Positions 1-6,231 of a stretch of 9,846 bases of DNA are shown in pieces. The position numbers and the translations under genes were made by a program. Origin of the DNA: Acidobacteriota bacterium (GTDB lineage: Bacteria > Acidobacteriota > Terriglobia > Terriglobales > Acidobacteriaceae); NCBI GenBank assembly GCA_021810175.1, contig JAJZJJ010000059.1, positions 1 to 9,846 of the forward strand, written 5' to 3'. Numbering within the stretch: position 1 is the first letter of the stretch; every line of letters starts with the position of its first letter. The notes under the pieces are model-generated. The model was given only the letters and a program-made list of their open reading frames with translations. It did not search any database and was not told the origin of the DNA.

Positions 1-195
1 GAGATCGCGCGCTCGGAATGGTATCTGCAGGGGCGTTTGCCGCTGCACACGCTGCGGGCGGACATCGATTACGGGTTTGCCGAAGCGCGGACGACTTACG
101 GGGTGATCGGCGTGAAGACGTGGATCTACCGCGGAGACATTTACCAGCAGAGGCGGCGCGAGCCGCAGGCCGCGGCGGGAACTTCGGTTTTCTAG
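1..195 (+). CDS. rpsC: 30S ribosomal protein S3, C-terminal part (cut by window edge)
   Basis: Only the last 64 residues and the TAG stop are present; the gene begins left of the window, and reading frame 1 is open from the first base. The translation contains [20 protein letters not shown] followed by [20 protein letters not shown], the strongly conserved C-terminal domain of S3. S3 sits at the mRNA entry side of the 30S head with S10 and S14. The protein ends in a short Arg/Ala-rich tail ([14 protein letters not shown]) that is variable in the family. It lies 39 bases before rplP, the usual S10-operon order, so the upstream neighbour outside the window is expected to be rplV. No frameshift or damage is visible. 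Confidence 0.97.
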   Translation, partial: EIARSEWYLQGRLPLHTLRADIDYGFAEARTTYGVIGVKTWIYRGDIYQQRRREPQAAAGTSVF

Positions 196-234
196 GAGAT
201 CCGGGCCGGCGGGACGGGCTGAAGGGGATTCGTT

Positions 235-669
<435 letters not shown>

Positions 670-730
670 ATCGAGATTATCGGGCGGGACGCCGGCGACA
701 GGCCGGGTAGCCGCGGAGAGAAGAGACACG

Positions 731-1144
731 ATGGAAGTGGACAAGATTCGCAACCTGGGCGACGAGGAACTGGCGCTTGAGGAGCGGAAGACGGCGGAGC
801 AGCTTTTCCGGCTGCGCTTCCAGATGAAGCTGGGGCAGACGGAGGGCGCGAAGAAGCTGCGCGAACTGCGGAAGGACATTGCCCGGATCAAGACCGTGGT
901 GCGGCAGCGGCAGCTGGGCATAAGCGGTCCGGCGCCGAAGACGGAAGGCGGGGCCGGGGAAGCGGCGGCGGCGGAAAAGCCGGCGAAGAAGAAATCCGCG
1001 AAACCGGCAGCGAAGAAGACGGCGGCGAAAAAGTCCGGCTTCAGCCGGAAGACGGCCAGCCGGGTGACGGCAGGGCGTTCGGCGGCGAAGCCTTCGGCGA
1101 ACAAGAAGAAAGCGGCCAGGTCCGCGAGCGTGAAGAAGGGCTGA
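731..1144 (+). CDS. rpmC: 50S ribosomal protein L29 with long Lys/Ala-rich C-terminal tail
   Basis: Residues 1-64 are a normal L29: two long helices with [14 protein letters not shown] and [19 protein letters not shown]29 lies at the peptide exit tunnel next to L23, where signal recognition particle and trigger factor dock. The family is usually 60-75 residues, but this protein has 137. Residues 66-137 form a low-complexity basic tail with 20 Ala, 17 Lys, 4 Arg and only 3 acidic residues, including [19 protein letters not shown], much like the histone H1 C-terminus. The frame is continuous, with no sign of a frameshift at the junction. The start at 731 has GGAGAGAAG just upstream. The stop is 4 bases before rpsQ, so the two are probably translationally coupled. 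The role of the tail is unknown; it is probably disordered and could bind rRNA. Confidence 0.95.
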   Translation: MEVDKIRNLGDEELALEERKTAEQLFRLRFQMKLGQTEGAKKLRELRKDIARIKTVVRQRQLGISGPAPKTEGGAGEAAAAEKPAKKKSAKPAAKKTAAKKSGFSRKTASRVTAGRSAAKPSANKKKAARSASVKKG

Positions 1145-1148
1145 ATCG

Positions 1149-1463
1149 ATGAGCGAAGCGACAGAAACGAAGAGCGTATCGCGCCGCAATGAGAAGATCG
1201 GGCAGGTCGTCTCGACGAAGATGCAGAAGACGATTGTGGTCGAAGTGGAGATGCGGAAGGCGCACCCGAAGTACAAACGGATTGTGAAGCGGAACCGTAA
1301 GTTCTACGCGCACGACGAGGAGAACACGGCGCGGGTGGGCGATGTGGTCCGGATCCGCGAGACGCGTCCGCTGAGCCGGCTGAAGCGGTGGAACCTGGAA
1401 GAGGTGATCCGCCGATCGGCGCTGGCGCAGGTGGAAGAAGCGGCGGCAGGCGCAGAGAAGTAG
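1149..1463 (+). CDS. rpsQ: 30S ribosomal protein S17
   Basis: The 104-residue product carries the S17 OB-fold core: [19 protein letters not shown] (about residues 16-34), [19 protein letters not shown] (39-57) and [19 protein letters not shown] (63-81). S17 is a primary 16S rRNA binding protein that acts early in 30S assembly. It is longer than the usual roughly 85 residues because of a polar N-terminal stretch of about 13 residues and an Ala/Glu-rich tail ([12 protein letters not shown]). It starts 4 bases after rpmC, with its ribosome binding site inside the end of that gene (GAAGAAGGG near 1132-1140). The stop is followed by an unusual 121-base spacer before rplN. The frame stays open past the stop; see the finding on that. 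Confidence 0.97.
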   Translation: MSEATETKSVSRRNEKIGQVVSTKMQKTIVVEVEMRKAHPKYKRIVKRNRKFYAHDEENTARVGDVVRIRETRPLSRLKRWNLEEVIRRSALAQVEEAAAGAEK

Positions 1464-1584
1464 CAGGCAGGAAGGACGTCCGTGACGGCGCTGAGGCCGG
1501 CGGGCGGAGAGAACGCCAACAAGGGCGCGACGAAGACCGGCGGCAGGAGCCGCGGCGGGTTCGCGGGAAGAGGGAGAGATTGCC

Positions 1585-1956
1585 ATGGCAGTGCAGATGA
1601 GAACGATGCTGGATGTTGCCGACAACTCCGGTGCGCGGAAGCTGCAGATGATTCTGCCGCTGGGAGGCGCGAGCGGACGGAAGGCGGGTCTGGGAGACGT
1701 GATCACGGCGGCTGTGAAGGAAGCTTCGCCGGACGGGCAGGTGAAGAAGGGCAAGGTGGTGAAGGCTGTAGTGGTGCGGACGCGGAAAGAGACGCGGCGC
1801 CGCGACGGGACCTATATCCGCTTCGACACGAACGCGGCGGTGCTGATCAACGACGCGGGCGAGCCGGTGGGGACGCGCGTTTTCGGTCCGGTGGCGCGCG
1901 AACTGCGGGAGAAGAAGTTTCTGAAGATTGTTTCTCTCGCTCCGGAAGTTCTGTAG
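1585..1956 (+). CDS. rplN: 50S ribosomal protein L14
   Basis: The 123-residue product matches L14 along its full length: [14 protein letters not shown] at the N-terminus, [20 protein letters not shown] in the middle (about residues 54-73), and [20 protein letters not shown] then VSLAPEVL at the end. L14 binds 23S rRNA, forms an intersubunit bridge with the 30S subunit, and is the docking site for the silencing factor RsfS. The ATG at 1585 is preceded by GGGAGAG at 1571-1577. An in-frame ATG at 1597 is possible but less well placed. In many bacteria rplN opens the spc operon, and here it follows a 121-base spacer, so a promoter or leader could lie there, although I see no clear -10/-35 pair. 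Confidence 0.98.
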   Translation: MAVQMRTMLDVADNSGARKLQMILPLGGASGRKAGLGDVITAAVKEASPDGQVKKGKVVKAVVVRTRKETRRRDGTYIRFDTNAAVLINDAGEPVGTRVFGPVARELREKKFLKIVSLAPEVL

Positions 1957-1984
1957 GGCGGGCGGAAGACAGAGGGCAGAGTTT

Positions 1985-2317
1985 ATGGCGAGTCTGAATA
2001 TACAGCGCAACGACACAGTCCGGGTGATCTCGGGCAGCGACCGGGGGAAACAGGGACGGGTGCTGCGGGTATTTCCCGACGAGGGCCGGGTTCTGGTGGA
2101 GCACGTGCGGGTGATCAAGAAGCACCTGCGGGAGAATCCGCAGCGGCGGATTCAGGGCGGGATCGCGGAGCAGGAGGCGCCGGTACAGGTGTCGAACGTG
2201 ATGCTGATCTGCCCGAGCTGCAACCAGCCGACGCGGGTGGCGCACAAATTTGAAGGCGACGTGAAGGTGCGGGTGTGCCGGAAGTGCCACGCGACGATCA
2301 CGGTGAAGAAGAAGTAG
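1985..2317 (+). CDS. rplX: 50S ribosomal protein L24, zinc-ribbon (C+) form
   Basis: The 110-residue product begins with the L24 KOW segment: [20 protein letters not shown] (residues 9-28). L24 is an assembly initiator that binds the 5' domain of 23S rRNA near the exit tunnel. The C-terminal half holds two Cys pairs, CPSC at 76-79 and CRKC at 98-101, which form a plausible zinc ribbon found in only part of the L24 family. The frame is open upstream to 1928, but the ATG at 1985 is the right start: homology begins there and GAGGG lies at 1972-1976, 8 bases before it. It follows rplN by 28 bases and is separated from rplE by a 131-base GC-rich spacer. Confidence 0.97.
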   Translation: MASLNIQRNDTVRVISGSDRGKQGRVLRVFPDEGRVLVEHVRVIKKHLRENPQRRIQGGIAEQEAPVQVSNVMLICPSCNQPTRVAHKFEGDVKVRVCRKCHATITVKKK

Positions 2318-2448
2318 GGACGGGCCGGGCTGATCCGGCCGGCCGACAGCGCCACCGGCGGGGATAGCGCCCGGAGGCGAAACGAGCTTTCCGCAACGGT
2401 AGACGGCAGGGGCCAATCCGAGACCGGAAGGGGAACTGGAAGAGAGAG
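2318..2448 (+). promoter_or_regulatory. rplX-rplE spacer with inverted repeat; candidate mRNA control region
   Basis: This 131-base gap has no plausible coding frame. It contains GGCCGG (2323-2328) and CCGGCC (2335-2340), a 6-bp stem with a 6-base loop, directly after the rplX stop. The start of the gap, GGACGGGCC and then GGGCTGATCCGGCCGG, is nearly repeated in the rpsH-rplF spacer. In E. coli the repressor protein S8 binds the spc mRNA at the start of rplE, so this is where an equivalent control site would be expected. I did not recognise the S8 helix itself. The rplE Shine-Dalgarno (GGAAGAGAG) occupies the last bases. Confidence 0.3.
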
Positions 2449-2997
2449 ATGGCAGCGAGACTGAGAGAGAAGTATCACAAAGAGATCAAGGGTGCGCTCC
2501 AGAAGGAGCTGGGCCTTGAGAATTCGATGGCGGTGCCGCGGCTCGAGAAGATCGTGCTGAACATGGGTCTGGGCGAGGCCACGCAGAACACGAAGCTGCT
2601 GGATCCTCTGGTGGCGGACCTGGCGGCGATCGCCGGACAGAAGCCGGTGACGACGCGGGCGAAGAAGTCGATTGCGGCTTTCAAGCTGCGCGAGAACATG
2701 GCCATCGGAGCGATGGTGACCCTGCGCGGCGACACCATGTACGAGTTTCTGGACCGCCTGATATCGGTGGCTCTGCCGCGGGTGCGGGATTTTCGCGGGG
2801 TGTCGACGAAGAGCTTCGACGGCCGGGGAAACTTTACGCTGGGTGTTCGCGACCAGCTGATCTTTCCGGAGATCGATTATTCCAAGGTGGAGAAGCTGAA
2901 GGGCATGAACATCACGATCGTGACTTCGGCCCAGGACGACAACTCGGCACGCGCGCTGCTGCGGCAGTTCGGGATGCCGTTCCGCCAGACGGCGTAA
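2449..2997 (+). CDS. rplE: 50S ribosomal protein L5
   Basis: The 182-residue product is of normal length and matches L5: [16 protein letters not shown] (about residues 29-44), [20 protein letters not shown] (63-82), [15 protein letters not shown] (90-104), [20 protein letters not shown] (123-142) and the end [21 protein letters not shown]5 binds 5S rRNA with L18 and L25 and builds the central protuberance, contacting P-site tRNA and S13 through bridge B1b. The ATG at 2449 has GGAAGAGAG immediately upstream. The stop is 19 bases before rpsN. In E. coli the S8 repressor site overlaps the beginning of this gene; whether that holds here is not visible by eye. Confidence 0.98.
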   Translation: MAARLREKYHKEIKGALQKELGLENSMAVPRLEKIVLNMGLGEATQNTKLLDPLVADLAAIAGQKPVTTRAKKSIAAFKLRENMAIGAMVTLRGDTMYEFLDRLISVALPRVRDFRGVSTKSFDGRGNFTLGVRDQLIFPEIDYSKVEKLKGMNITIVTSAQDDNSARALLRQFGMPFRQTA

Positions 2998-3016
2998 GCG
3001 AGGGATTTGAGGAAAT

Positions 3017-3202
3017 ATGGCAACGACAGCAAAACGGGTAAAGGACGCGCGGAAGCCGAAGTTCAAGTGCCGCAAACACAATCGCTGCAAGCTGTGCGGA
3101 CGGCCGCGGGCGTATCTGCGGAAGTTTGGGGTATGCCGGCTGTGCTTCCGGCAGCTGGCGCTGAAGGGCGAGATCCCCGGAGTGGTGAAGTCCTCCTGGT
3201 GA
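3017..3202 (+). CDS. rpsN: 30S ribosomal protein S14, short zinc-binding type (type Z)
   Basis: The 61-residue product is the short S14 form. Its zinc knuckle is made by CKLC (24-27) and CRLC (40-43), followed by [18 protein letters not shown], which matches type-Z S14 of Gram-positives and many other phyla. The long cysteine-free form is about 100 residues. S14 binds the 16S rRNA 3' domain in the 30S head, next to S3 and S10. The ATG at 3017 is preceded by TGAGGA (3008-3013). Spacing to the start is short but usable. It follows rplE by 19 bases and is followed by a 142-base spacer with inverted repeats. Confidence 0.98.
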   Translation: MATTAKRVKDARKPKFKCRKHNRCKLCGRPRAYLRKFGVCRLCFRQLALKGEIPGVVKSSW

Positions 3203-3344
3203 GGGCGGGGCGTGGAGCGGCAGGCGGTGCCGGGCCGCAGGACAAGTTTGATCGGAAGCGAGAGTTTGCGATCGAGAAGACATTTCCGCAGGTTCTCCGC
3301 TGTGAGCAGGAGGAGCGGAGCGAACGGGGAATGAAGGAGAGACG
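3203..3344 (+). promoter_or_regulatory. rpsN-rpsH spacer with two inverted repeats
   Basis: I see no gene in this 142-base gap. CGGCA (3218-3222) pairs with TGCCG (3228-3232) around a 5-base loop. CTCCGCT (3295-3301) pairs perfectly with AGCGGAG (3314-3320) around a 12-base loop that contains AGGAGG, a perfect Shine-Dalgarno-like hexamer that is not used for any gene start I can support. The true rpsH ribosome binding site AAGGAGA is at 3334-3340, 4 bases before the ATG. The structures could tune rpsH translation, but this is inference. Confidence 0.3.
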
Positions 3345-3743
3345 ATGAGTTTGACCGATCCGGTAGCGGATTTTCTGACGCGCATTCGCAATGCGATTCG
3401 CGCGCGTCATCAGAAACTGGATGTTCCGGCCTCAAAGCTGAAGGCGGAGATTGCCCGCATCCTGAAGGAAGAGGGCTATATCTCGAACTTCAAGACGACG
3501 GAAGAGGAAGGCCGCGCGGTGCTGCGGGTGTATCTGAAGTACGGGGCCAACAACGAGGCGGCGATTCGGGATCTGGCGCGGATATCGCGTCCGGGCTGCC
3601 GTGTGTATGTGAGCCGCGACGAGATTCGCCGGGTGCAGGGCGGACTGGGCATCAGCATTATGACTACGCCGCGGGGCGTGATGACCGGCCGTCAGGCGCG
3701 CCGCGAGGGCGTGGGCGGCGAAGTACTCTGCGAAGTCTGGTAA
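3345..3743 (+). CDS. rpsH: 30S ribosomal protein S8
   Basis: The 132-residue product matches S8 throughout. It has [20 protein letters not shown] at the N-terminus and [19 protein letters not shown] (31-49). The diagnostic C-terminal motif starts [20 protein letters not shown] at residue 100 and ends [10 protein letters not shown]8 is a primary binder of the 16S central domain and, in E. coli, the translational repressor of the spc operon, acting near rplE. A strong Shine-Dalgarno AAGGAGA (3334-3340) sits before the ATG. Unusually for this position, it is flanked by long spacers on both sides (142 and 183 bases), both carrying hairpins. Confidence 0.98.
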   Translation: MSLTDPVADFLTRIRNAIRARHQKLDVPASKLKAEIARILKEEGYISNFKTTEEEGRAVLRVYLKYGANNEAAIRDLARISRPGCRVYVSRDEIRRVQGGLGISIMTTPRGVMTGRQARREGVGGEVLCEVW

Positions 3744-3926
3744 GGACGGGCTGTCCGGCCGGGCGCGCCCGCTGGGCGCGGTTTTGGACGGGGAAGGCCG
3801 CAGGGGCCGCGCCGATGGCGCGGGCTGAAAGTTGAGCAGGGACGGCGGACGCAGGTTCGCCGAGGCTGCAGTGGAACGGTGGAGCGTGAGCGATGCCGGG
3901 ACTCGCAAGCCATAAGGAACAGTGAG
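3744..3926 (+). promoter_or_regulatory. rpsH-rplF spacer: multi-hairpin, attenuator-like leader candidate
   Basis: This is the longest gene-free stretch (183 bases) and it is highly structured. GGAC (3744-3747) pairs with GTCC (3753-3756). Segment 1, CGCGCCC (3764-3770), pairs perfectly with segment 2, GGGCGCG (3774-3780), and is followed by GTTTTG. Segment 3, CCGCGCC (3807-3813), pairs perfectly with segment 4, GGCGCGG (3817-3823). Segment 2 read as GGCGCGG (3775-3781) can instead pair with segment 3, so 1:2/3:4 and 2:3 exclude each other. CGGCG (3843-3847) and CGCCG (3858-3862) add another stem. The rplF Shine-Dalgarno AAGGA is at 3914-3918. Stem pairing is seen directly; a regulatory role is inferred. 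Confidence 0.4.
3764..3785 (+). terminator. Weak terminator-like hairpin between rpsH and rplF
   Basis: A perfect 7-bp GC stem, CGCGCCC/GGGCGCG, with the 3-base loop GCT is followed directly by GTTTT. The U-run is only four bases, so complete termination is unlikely. A pause or partial attenuation site inside the operon is more plausible. In a GC-rich genome a stem of this size can also arise by chance. Confidence 0.25.
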
Positions 3927-4466
3927 ATGTCACGAGTTGGATACAAGCCGATTCCGCTGCCCGCGGGCGTGAAGTTTTCGGTCAAGGGCAATGAGATTAC
4001 GGTCGAAGGGCCGAAGGGCAGGTTGGTGCAGTGGATTCCGGCCGGCATTCAGGTGGAGCAGAAGGACGGCCATCTGCAGGCGGCGCGGGAGAACGATTCG
4101 CAGGCGGCCATTCACGGATTATCGCGGGCGCTGGTGGCGAACGCGGTGACCGGAGTGACGACCGGCTGGTCGCAGGACCTGGACATTGTCGGCATCGGCT
4201 ACCGTGCGGAGATGAAGGGCAAGAACACGGTGGTGTTCACGCTGGGGTATTCGCACCCGATCGAGTTTCCGCTGCCGGAAGGTGTGACGGCGGTGGTGGA
4301 CGCGAAGCAGACGCGGGTGACGGTGAGCGGGGTGAACAAGCAGCAGGTGGGGCAGGTGGCGGCGGATATGCGGTCGCTGCGCAAGCCGGATCCCTACAAG
4401 AACAAGGGTGTTCGCTACGCCGATGAGAAGCTGAAGAAGAAGGCCGGCAAGACGGGCGCGAAGTAA
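3927..4466 (+). CDS. rplF: 50S ribosomal protein L6
   Basis: The 179-residue product has the two repeated L6 domains: [20 protein letters not shown] then [10 protein letters not shown] (24-33) in the first, and the second from about residue 84 with [19 protein letters not shown], then [14 protein letters not shown] and the signature ending [14 protein letters not shown] (155-168). L6 sits at the base of the L7/L12 stalk by the sarcin-ricin loop and the GTPase factor site. The frame is open 16 codons further upstream, but the ATG at 3927 is supported by homology (MSR-G) and by AAGGA at 3914-3918. It ends in a basic tail ([12 protein letters not shown]). A perfect hairpin follows 6 bases after the stop. 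Confidence 0.98.
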   Translation: MSRVGYKPIPLPAGVKFSVKGNEITVEGPKGRLVQWIPAGIQVEQKDGHLQAARENDSQAAIHGLSRALVANAVTGVTTGWSQDLDIVGIGYRAEMKGKNTVVFTLGYSHPIEFPLPEGVTAVVDAKQTRVTVSGVNKQQVGQVAADMRSLRKPDPYKNKGVRYADEKLKKKAGKTGAK

Positions 4467-4472
4467 ACCGAA

Positions 4473-4493
4473 CGGAGCCGCAGGGCGGCTCCG
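4473..4493 (+). promoter_or_regulatory. Perfect 9-bp hairpin between rplF and rplR
   Basis: CGGAGCCGC (4473-4481) pairs with GCGGCTCCG (4485-4493) around the 3-base loop AGG. There is no T-run after it (CTGTTAG follows), so it is not an intrinsic terminator. It sits between the rplF stop and the rplR Shine-Dalgarno GGAAGGAAA (4500-4507). It may shield the mRNA, space two translation units, or slow ribosomes; the function is not shown. Confidence 0.45.
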
Positions 4494-4514
4494 CTGTTAG
4501 GAAGGAAACGAGCG

Positions 4515-4871
4515 ATGATTCCGCAGAGGAAGAGGAACGAGATTCGGCAGCGCGTGCACACGCGCATCCGCCGCAGGCTGGCTGGGACGGCGGAGCGTCC
4601 GCGGCTGAACGTGTACCGGTCGCTGAACCATATTTACGCGCAGCTGATCGACGACGGACAGGGCGTAACGCTGGCGTCGGCGTCGACGGTGGCCGCGAAG
4701 GTGAAGACCGGGGGCAATGTGGCGGCGGCGAAGGAAATCGGGAAGCTGATTGCCGAGCGCGCCAGGGAAAAGGGCATTCAGAAGGTGGTATTCGACCGTG
4801 GCGGCTATTTGTACCACGGACGCATCAAGGCGCTGGCGGATGCAGCGCGCGAAGCGGGACTCGAGTTCTAG
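4515..4871 (+). CDS. rplR: 50S ribosomal protein L18
   Basis: The 118-residue product is of standard length. It has a basic N-terminal arm ([20 protein letters not shown]), then [20 protein letters not shown] (27-46), and the conserved end [20 protein letters not shown] (91-110) followed by AREAGLEF. L18 binds 5S rRNA with L5 in the central protuberance and delivers it to the 50S subunit. The ATG at 4515 has a strong Shine-Dalgarno, GGAAGGAAA, at 4500-4507. It lies 48 bases after rplF and 79 before rpsE, the normal spc order. Confidence 0.98.
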   Translation: MIPQRKRNEIRQRVHTRIRRRLAGTAERPRLNVYRSLNHIYAQLIDDGQGVTLASASTVAAKVKTGGNVAAAKEIGKLIAERAREKGIQKVVFDRGGYLYHGRIKALADAAREAGLEF

Positions 4872-4950
4872 AGACAGGCACAGGCATAGGGAACAGAGAT
4901 AAAGAAGGCAGAGACTCTGAACCCTCTGCCCTGGAGCTAAGGAAATATCG
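4872..4950 (+). promoter_or_regulatory. rplR-rpsE spacer, purine-rich, with 7-bp inverted repeat
   Basis: The first half is strikingly purine-rich and lower in GC than its neighbours (ACAGAGATAAAGAAGG is typical). GGCAGAG (4907-4913) pairs with CTCTGCC (4924-4930) around a 10-base loop. The rpsE Shine-Dalgarno TAAGGAAA lies at 4938-4945. I recognise no known element. It may be a short dispersed spacer sequence, but that needs other copies in the genome. Confidence 0.25.
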
Positions 4951-5460
4951 ATGGCTACATTGAGAAAGAAGCTGGATGCCGCGCAGTACAACCTGAAGGA
5001 TCAGGTGGTGGCGATTAACCGGGTGACCAAGGTGGTGAAGGGCGGCAAGAACATGTCCTTTGCGGCTCTGGTGGTGGTGGGCGATCCGGGAGCGGGCGTT
5101 GTGGGGTATGGCTCGGGCAAGGCGCGGGAGGTTCCACAGGCGATCCGCAAGGGGATTGAATCGGCGAAGAAGAATCTGGTCCGGATCAACCTGACGGAGA
5201 CGACGATTCCGCACCAGGTGCTGGGCCGGTTTGGGTCGGGACAGGTGCTGCTGAAGCCGGCGCCGGAAGGAACGGGAGTGATTGCCGGCGGCGCGGTGCG
5301 CGCGGTCATGACCTCGGCCGGCGTGCAGAACGTGCTGACGAAGAGCCTGGGGACGGCCAACCCGCACAACGTGATCAAGGCGACGTTCGACGCGCTGGTG
5401 CAGCTGCGCGACAAGGGCGAAGTTGCGGCGATGCGCGGCAAACAGGTGCAGGAGCTTTAA
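4951..5460 (+). CDS. rpsE: 30S ribosomal protein S5
   Basis: The 169-residue product carries the S5 double-stranded-RNA-binding domain: [20 protein letters not shown] (19-38), [20 protein letters not shown] then EVP (40-62). The C-terminal S5 fold follows, with [20 protein letters not shown] (100-119) and [19 protein letters not shown] (131-149). S5 sits at the mRNA entry tunnel with S3 and S4, and its GKAREVP loop is in the region where ribosomal ambiguity and spectinomycin-resistance mutations occur in other species. No resistance change can be inferred by eye. The ATG at 4951 has TAAGGAAA just upstream. The stop is 2 bases before rpmD, so the pair is probably coupled. Confidence 0.98.
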   Translation: MATLRKKLDAAQYNLKDQVVAINRVTKVVKGGKNMSFAALVVVGDPGAGVVGYGSGKAREVPQAIRKGIESAKKNLVRINLTETTIPHQVLGRFGSGQVLLKPAPEGTGVIAGGAVRAVMTSAGVQNVLTKSLGTANPHNVIKATFDALVQLRDKGEVAAMRGKQVQEL

Positions 5461-5462
5461 TC

Positions 5463-5654
5463 ATGGCGGAGAATACGGGAAAGATTCGCATTCAGTACTA
5501 CCGGTCGATGATCCAGGCGCCGGTGAAGCACAAGCGGGTGGTGAAGGGGCTGGGCTTCACGCGGCTGAATCAGGTCGTGGAGCGTGAGGATACGCCTTCG
5601 ATCCGGGGTATGGTGAAGACGATTCCGCACCTGGTGCGGATTGTGAACGGCTAA
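5463..5654 (+). CDS. rpmD: 50S ribosomal protein L30
   Basis: The 63-residue product matches bacterial L30: KIRIQYYRSMIQAPVKHKRV (7-26), then the diagnostic GLGFTRLNQVVEREDTPSIR (29-48) and GMVKTIPHLVRIV. L30 is a small 23S-binding protein that is absent from some bacteria and plastids. Its ribosome binding site, AGGAG (5450-5454), lies inside the end of rpsE, 8 bases before the ATG, and the gap between the two genes is only 2 bases, which indicates coupled translation. An 85-base spacer with a hairpin separates it from rplO. Confidence 0.97.
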   Translation: MAENTGKIRIQYYRSMIQAPVKHKRVVKGLGFTRLNQVVEREDTPSIRGMVKTIPHLVRIVNG

Positions 5655-5659
5655 GGCAG

Positions 5660-5677
5660 GGATTCCGAGAGGAATTC
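5660..5677 (+). promoter_or_regulatory. GNRA-capped hairpin between rpmD and rplO
   Basis: GGATTCC (5660-5666) pairs with GGAATTC (5671-5677), seven pairs including one G-U, closed by the tetraloop GAGA, which fits the stable GNRA class. It begins 5 bases after the rpmD stop and there is no T-run, so it is not an intrinsic terminator. GNRA loops often make RNA tertiary or protein contacts. A role here is inference. Confidence 0.35.
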
Positions 5678-5739
5678 GCGGCATACAGATCATGCGAGTC
5701 GTCCGGTGAAATTCCGGGCGGCGCTGAGCGAGGACGGAA

Positions 5740-6183
5740 ATGAAGAATCTATCGAATCTGCGGGCGCCCAAAAATGCGAACCGCAACAAGAAGCGGATCG
5801 GGCGCGGTATGGGCTCGGGAACGGGAAAGACCTCCGGGCGCGGGCACAAGGGACAGGGATCGAGGTCGGGATCGAGCCTGATGCGTGGTTTCGAGGGCGG
5901 CCAGATGCCGCTGCACCGGCGGCTGCCGAAGCGCGGTTTTACGAATATCTTCCGCACCGAGTACGCAGTGGTGAATCTGGACCGGATCGCCGAGCTGGGG
6001 GAGACGGAGCTGACGCTGGAGAAGCTGACGGAACGGGGTCTGCTGAAGCGGCGGGGCGAACTGCTGAAGGTGCTGGGGAACGGCGAGCTGACCCGGGCGG
6101 TGACGGTTCACGCGCACAAGTTTTCGAAGTCGGCTCAGGAAAAGATCGAAAAGGCCGGCGGCAAGGCAATTCTGATCGGCTAA
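5740..6183 (+). CDS. rplO: 50S ribosomal protein L15
   Basis: The 147-residue product has the long basic, Gly-rich L15 extension at the N-terminus: KKRIGRGMGSGTGKTSGRGH (17-36) and KGQGSRSG, then FEGGQMPLHRRLPKRGF (51-67). The globular C-terminal half ends HKFSKSAQEKIEKAGGKAIL. L15 threads its arm into 23S rRNA and is a late assembly protein. The ATG at 5740 has GAGGA at 5730-5734. It is the last ribosomal protein gene before secY, as in most spc operons, with a 48-base gap. Confidence 0.98.
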   Translation: MKNLSNLRAPKNANRNKKRIGRGMGSGTGKTSGRGHKGQGSRSGSSLMRGFEGGQMPLHRRLPKRGFTNIFRTEYAVVNLDRIAELGETELTLEKLTERGLLKRRGELLKVLGNGELTRAVTVHAHKFSKSAQEKIEKAGGKAILIG

Positions 6184-6211
6184 CGGGATTACTTCGCGGC
6201 ATCGCGCGGGG

Positions 6212-6217
6212 TATGAT
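6212..6217 (+). promoter_or_regulatory. Possible -10 box (TATGAT) just upstream of secY
   Basis: TATGAT differs from the sigma-70 -10 consensus by one base and ends 14 bases before the secY ATG. A transcript started here would have a leader of only a few bases, which would fit the lack of a clear Shine-Dalgarno before secY. The -35 position (TTACTT at 6189-6194, 17-base spacing) is poor, so this is only a candidate. Confidence 0.25.
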
Positions 6218-6231
6218 GAGACTACCGACCC

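Noticed and set aside
1928..1984. Upstream extension of rplX (19 extra codons)
   Set aside because: It overlaps the end of rplN, has no family match, and the ATG at 1985 has a good ribosome binding site.
1482..1997. Open frame starting GTG in the rpsQ-rplN spacer and running across rplN
   Set aside because: It overlaps all of rplN in another frame and has no recognisable domain. Kept only as the readthrough finding.
2152..3435. Very long open frames on the minus strand opposite ribosomal genes (also near 5749-7011 and 7870-9270)
   Set aside because: They lie antisense to clearly recognisable genes, give Arg/His/Pro-rich low-complexity translations, and have no family resemblance. They are expected shadows of GC-rich coding DNA.
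3879..3926. Upstream extension of rplF (16 extra codons)
   Set aside because: L6 homology begins at MSRVGYKPI and the Shine-Dalgarno AAGGA lies inside this stretch, 8 bases before 3927.
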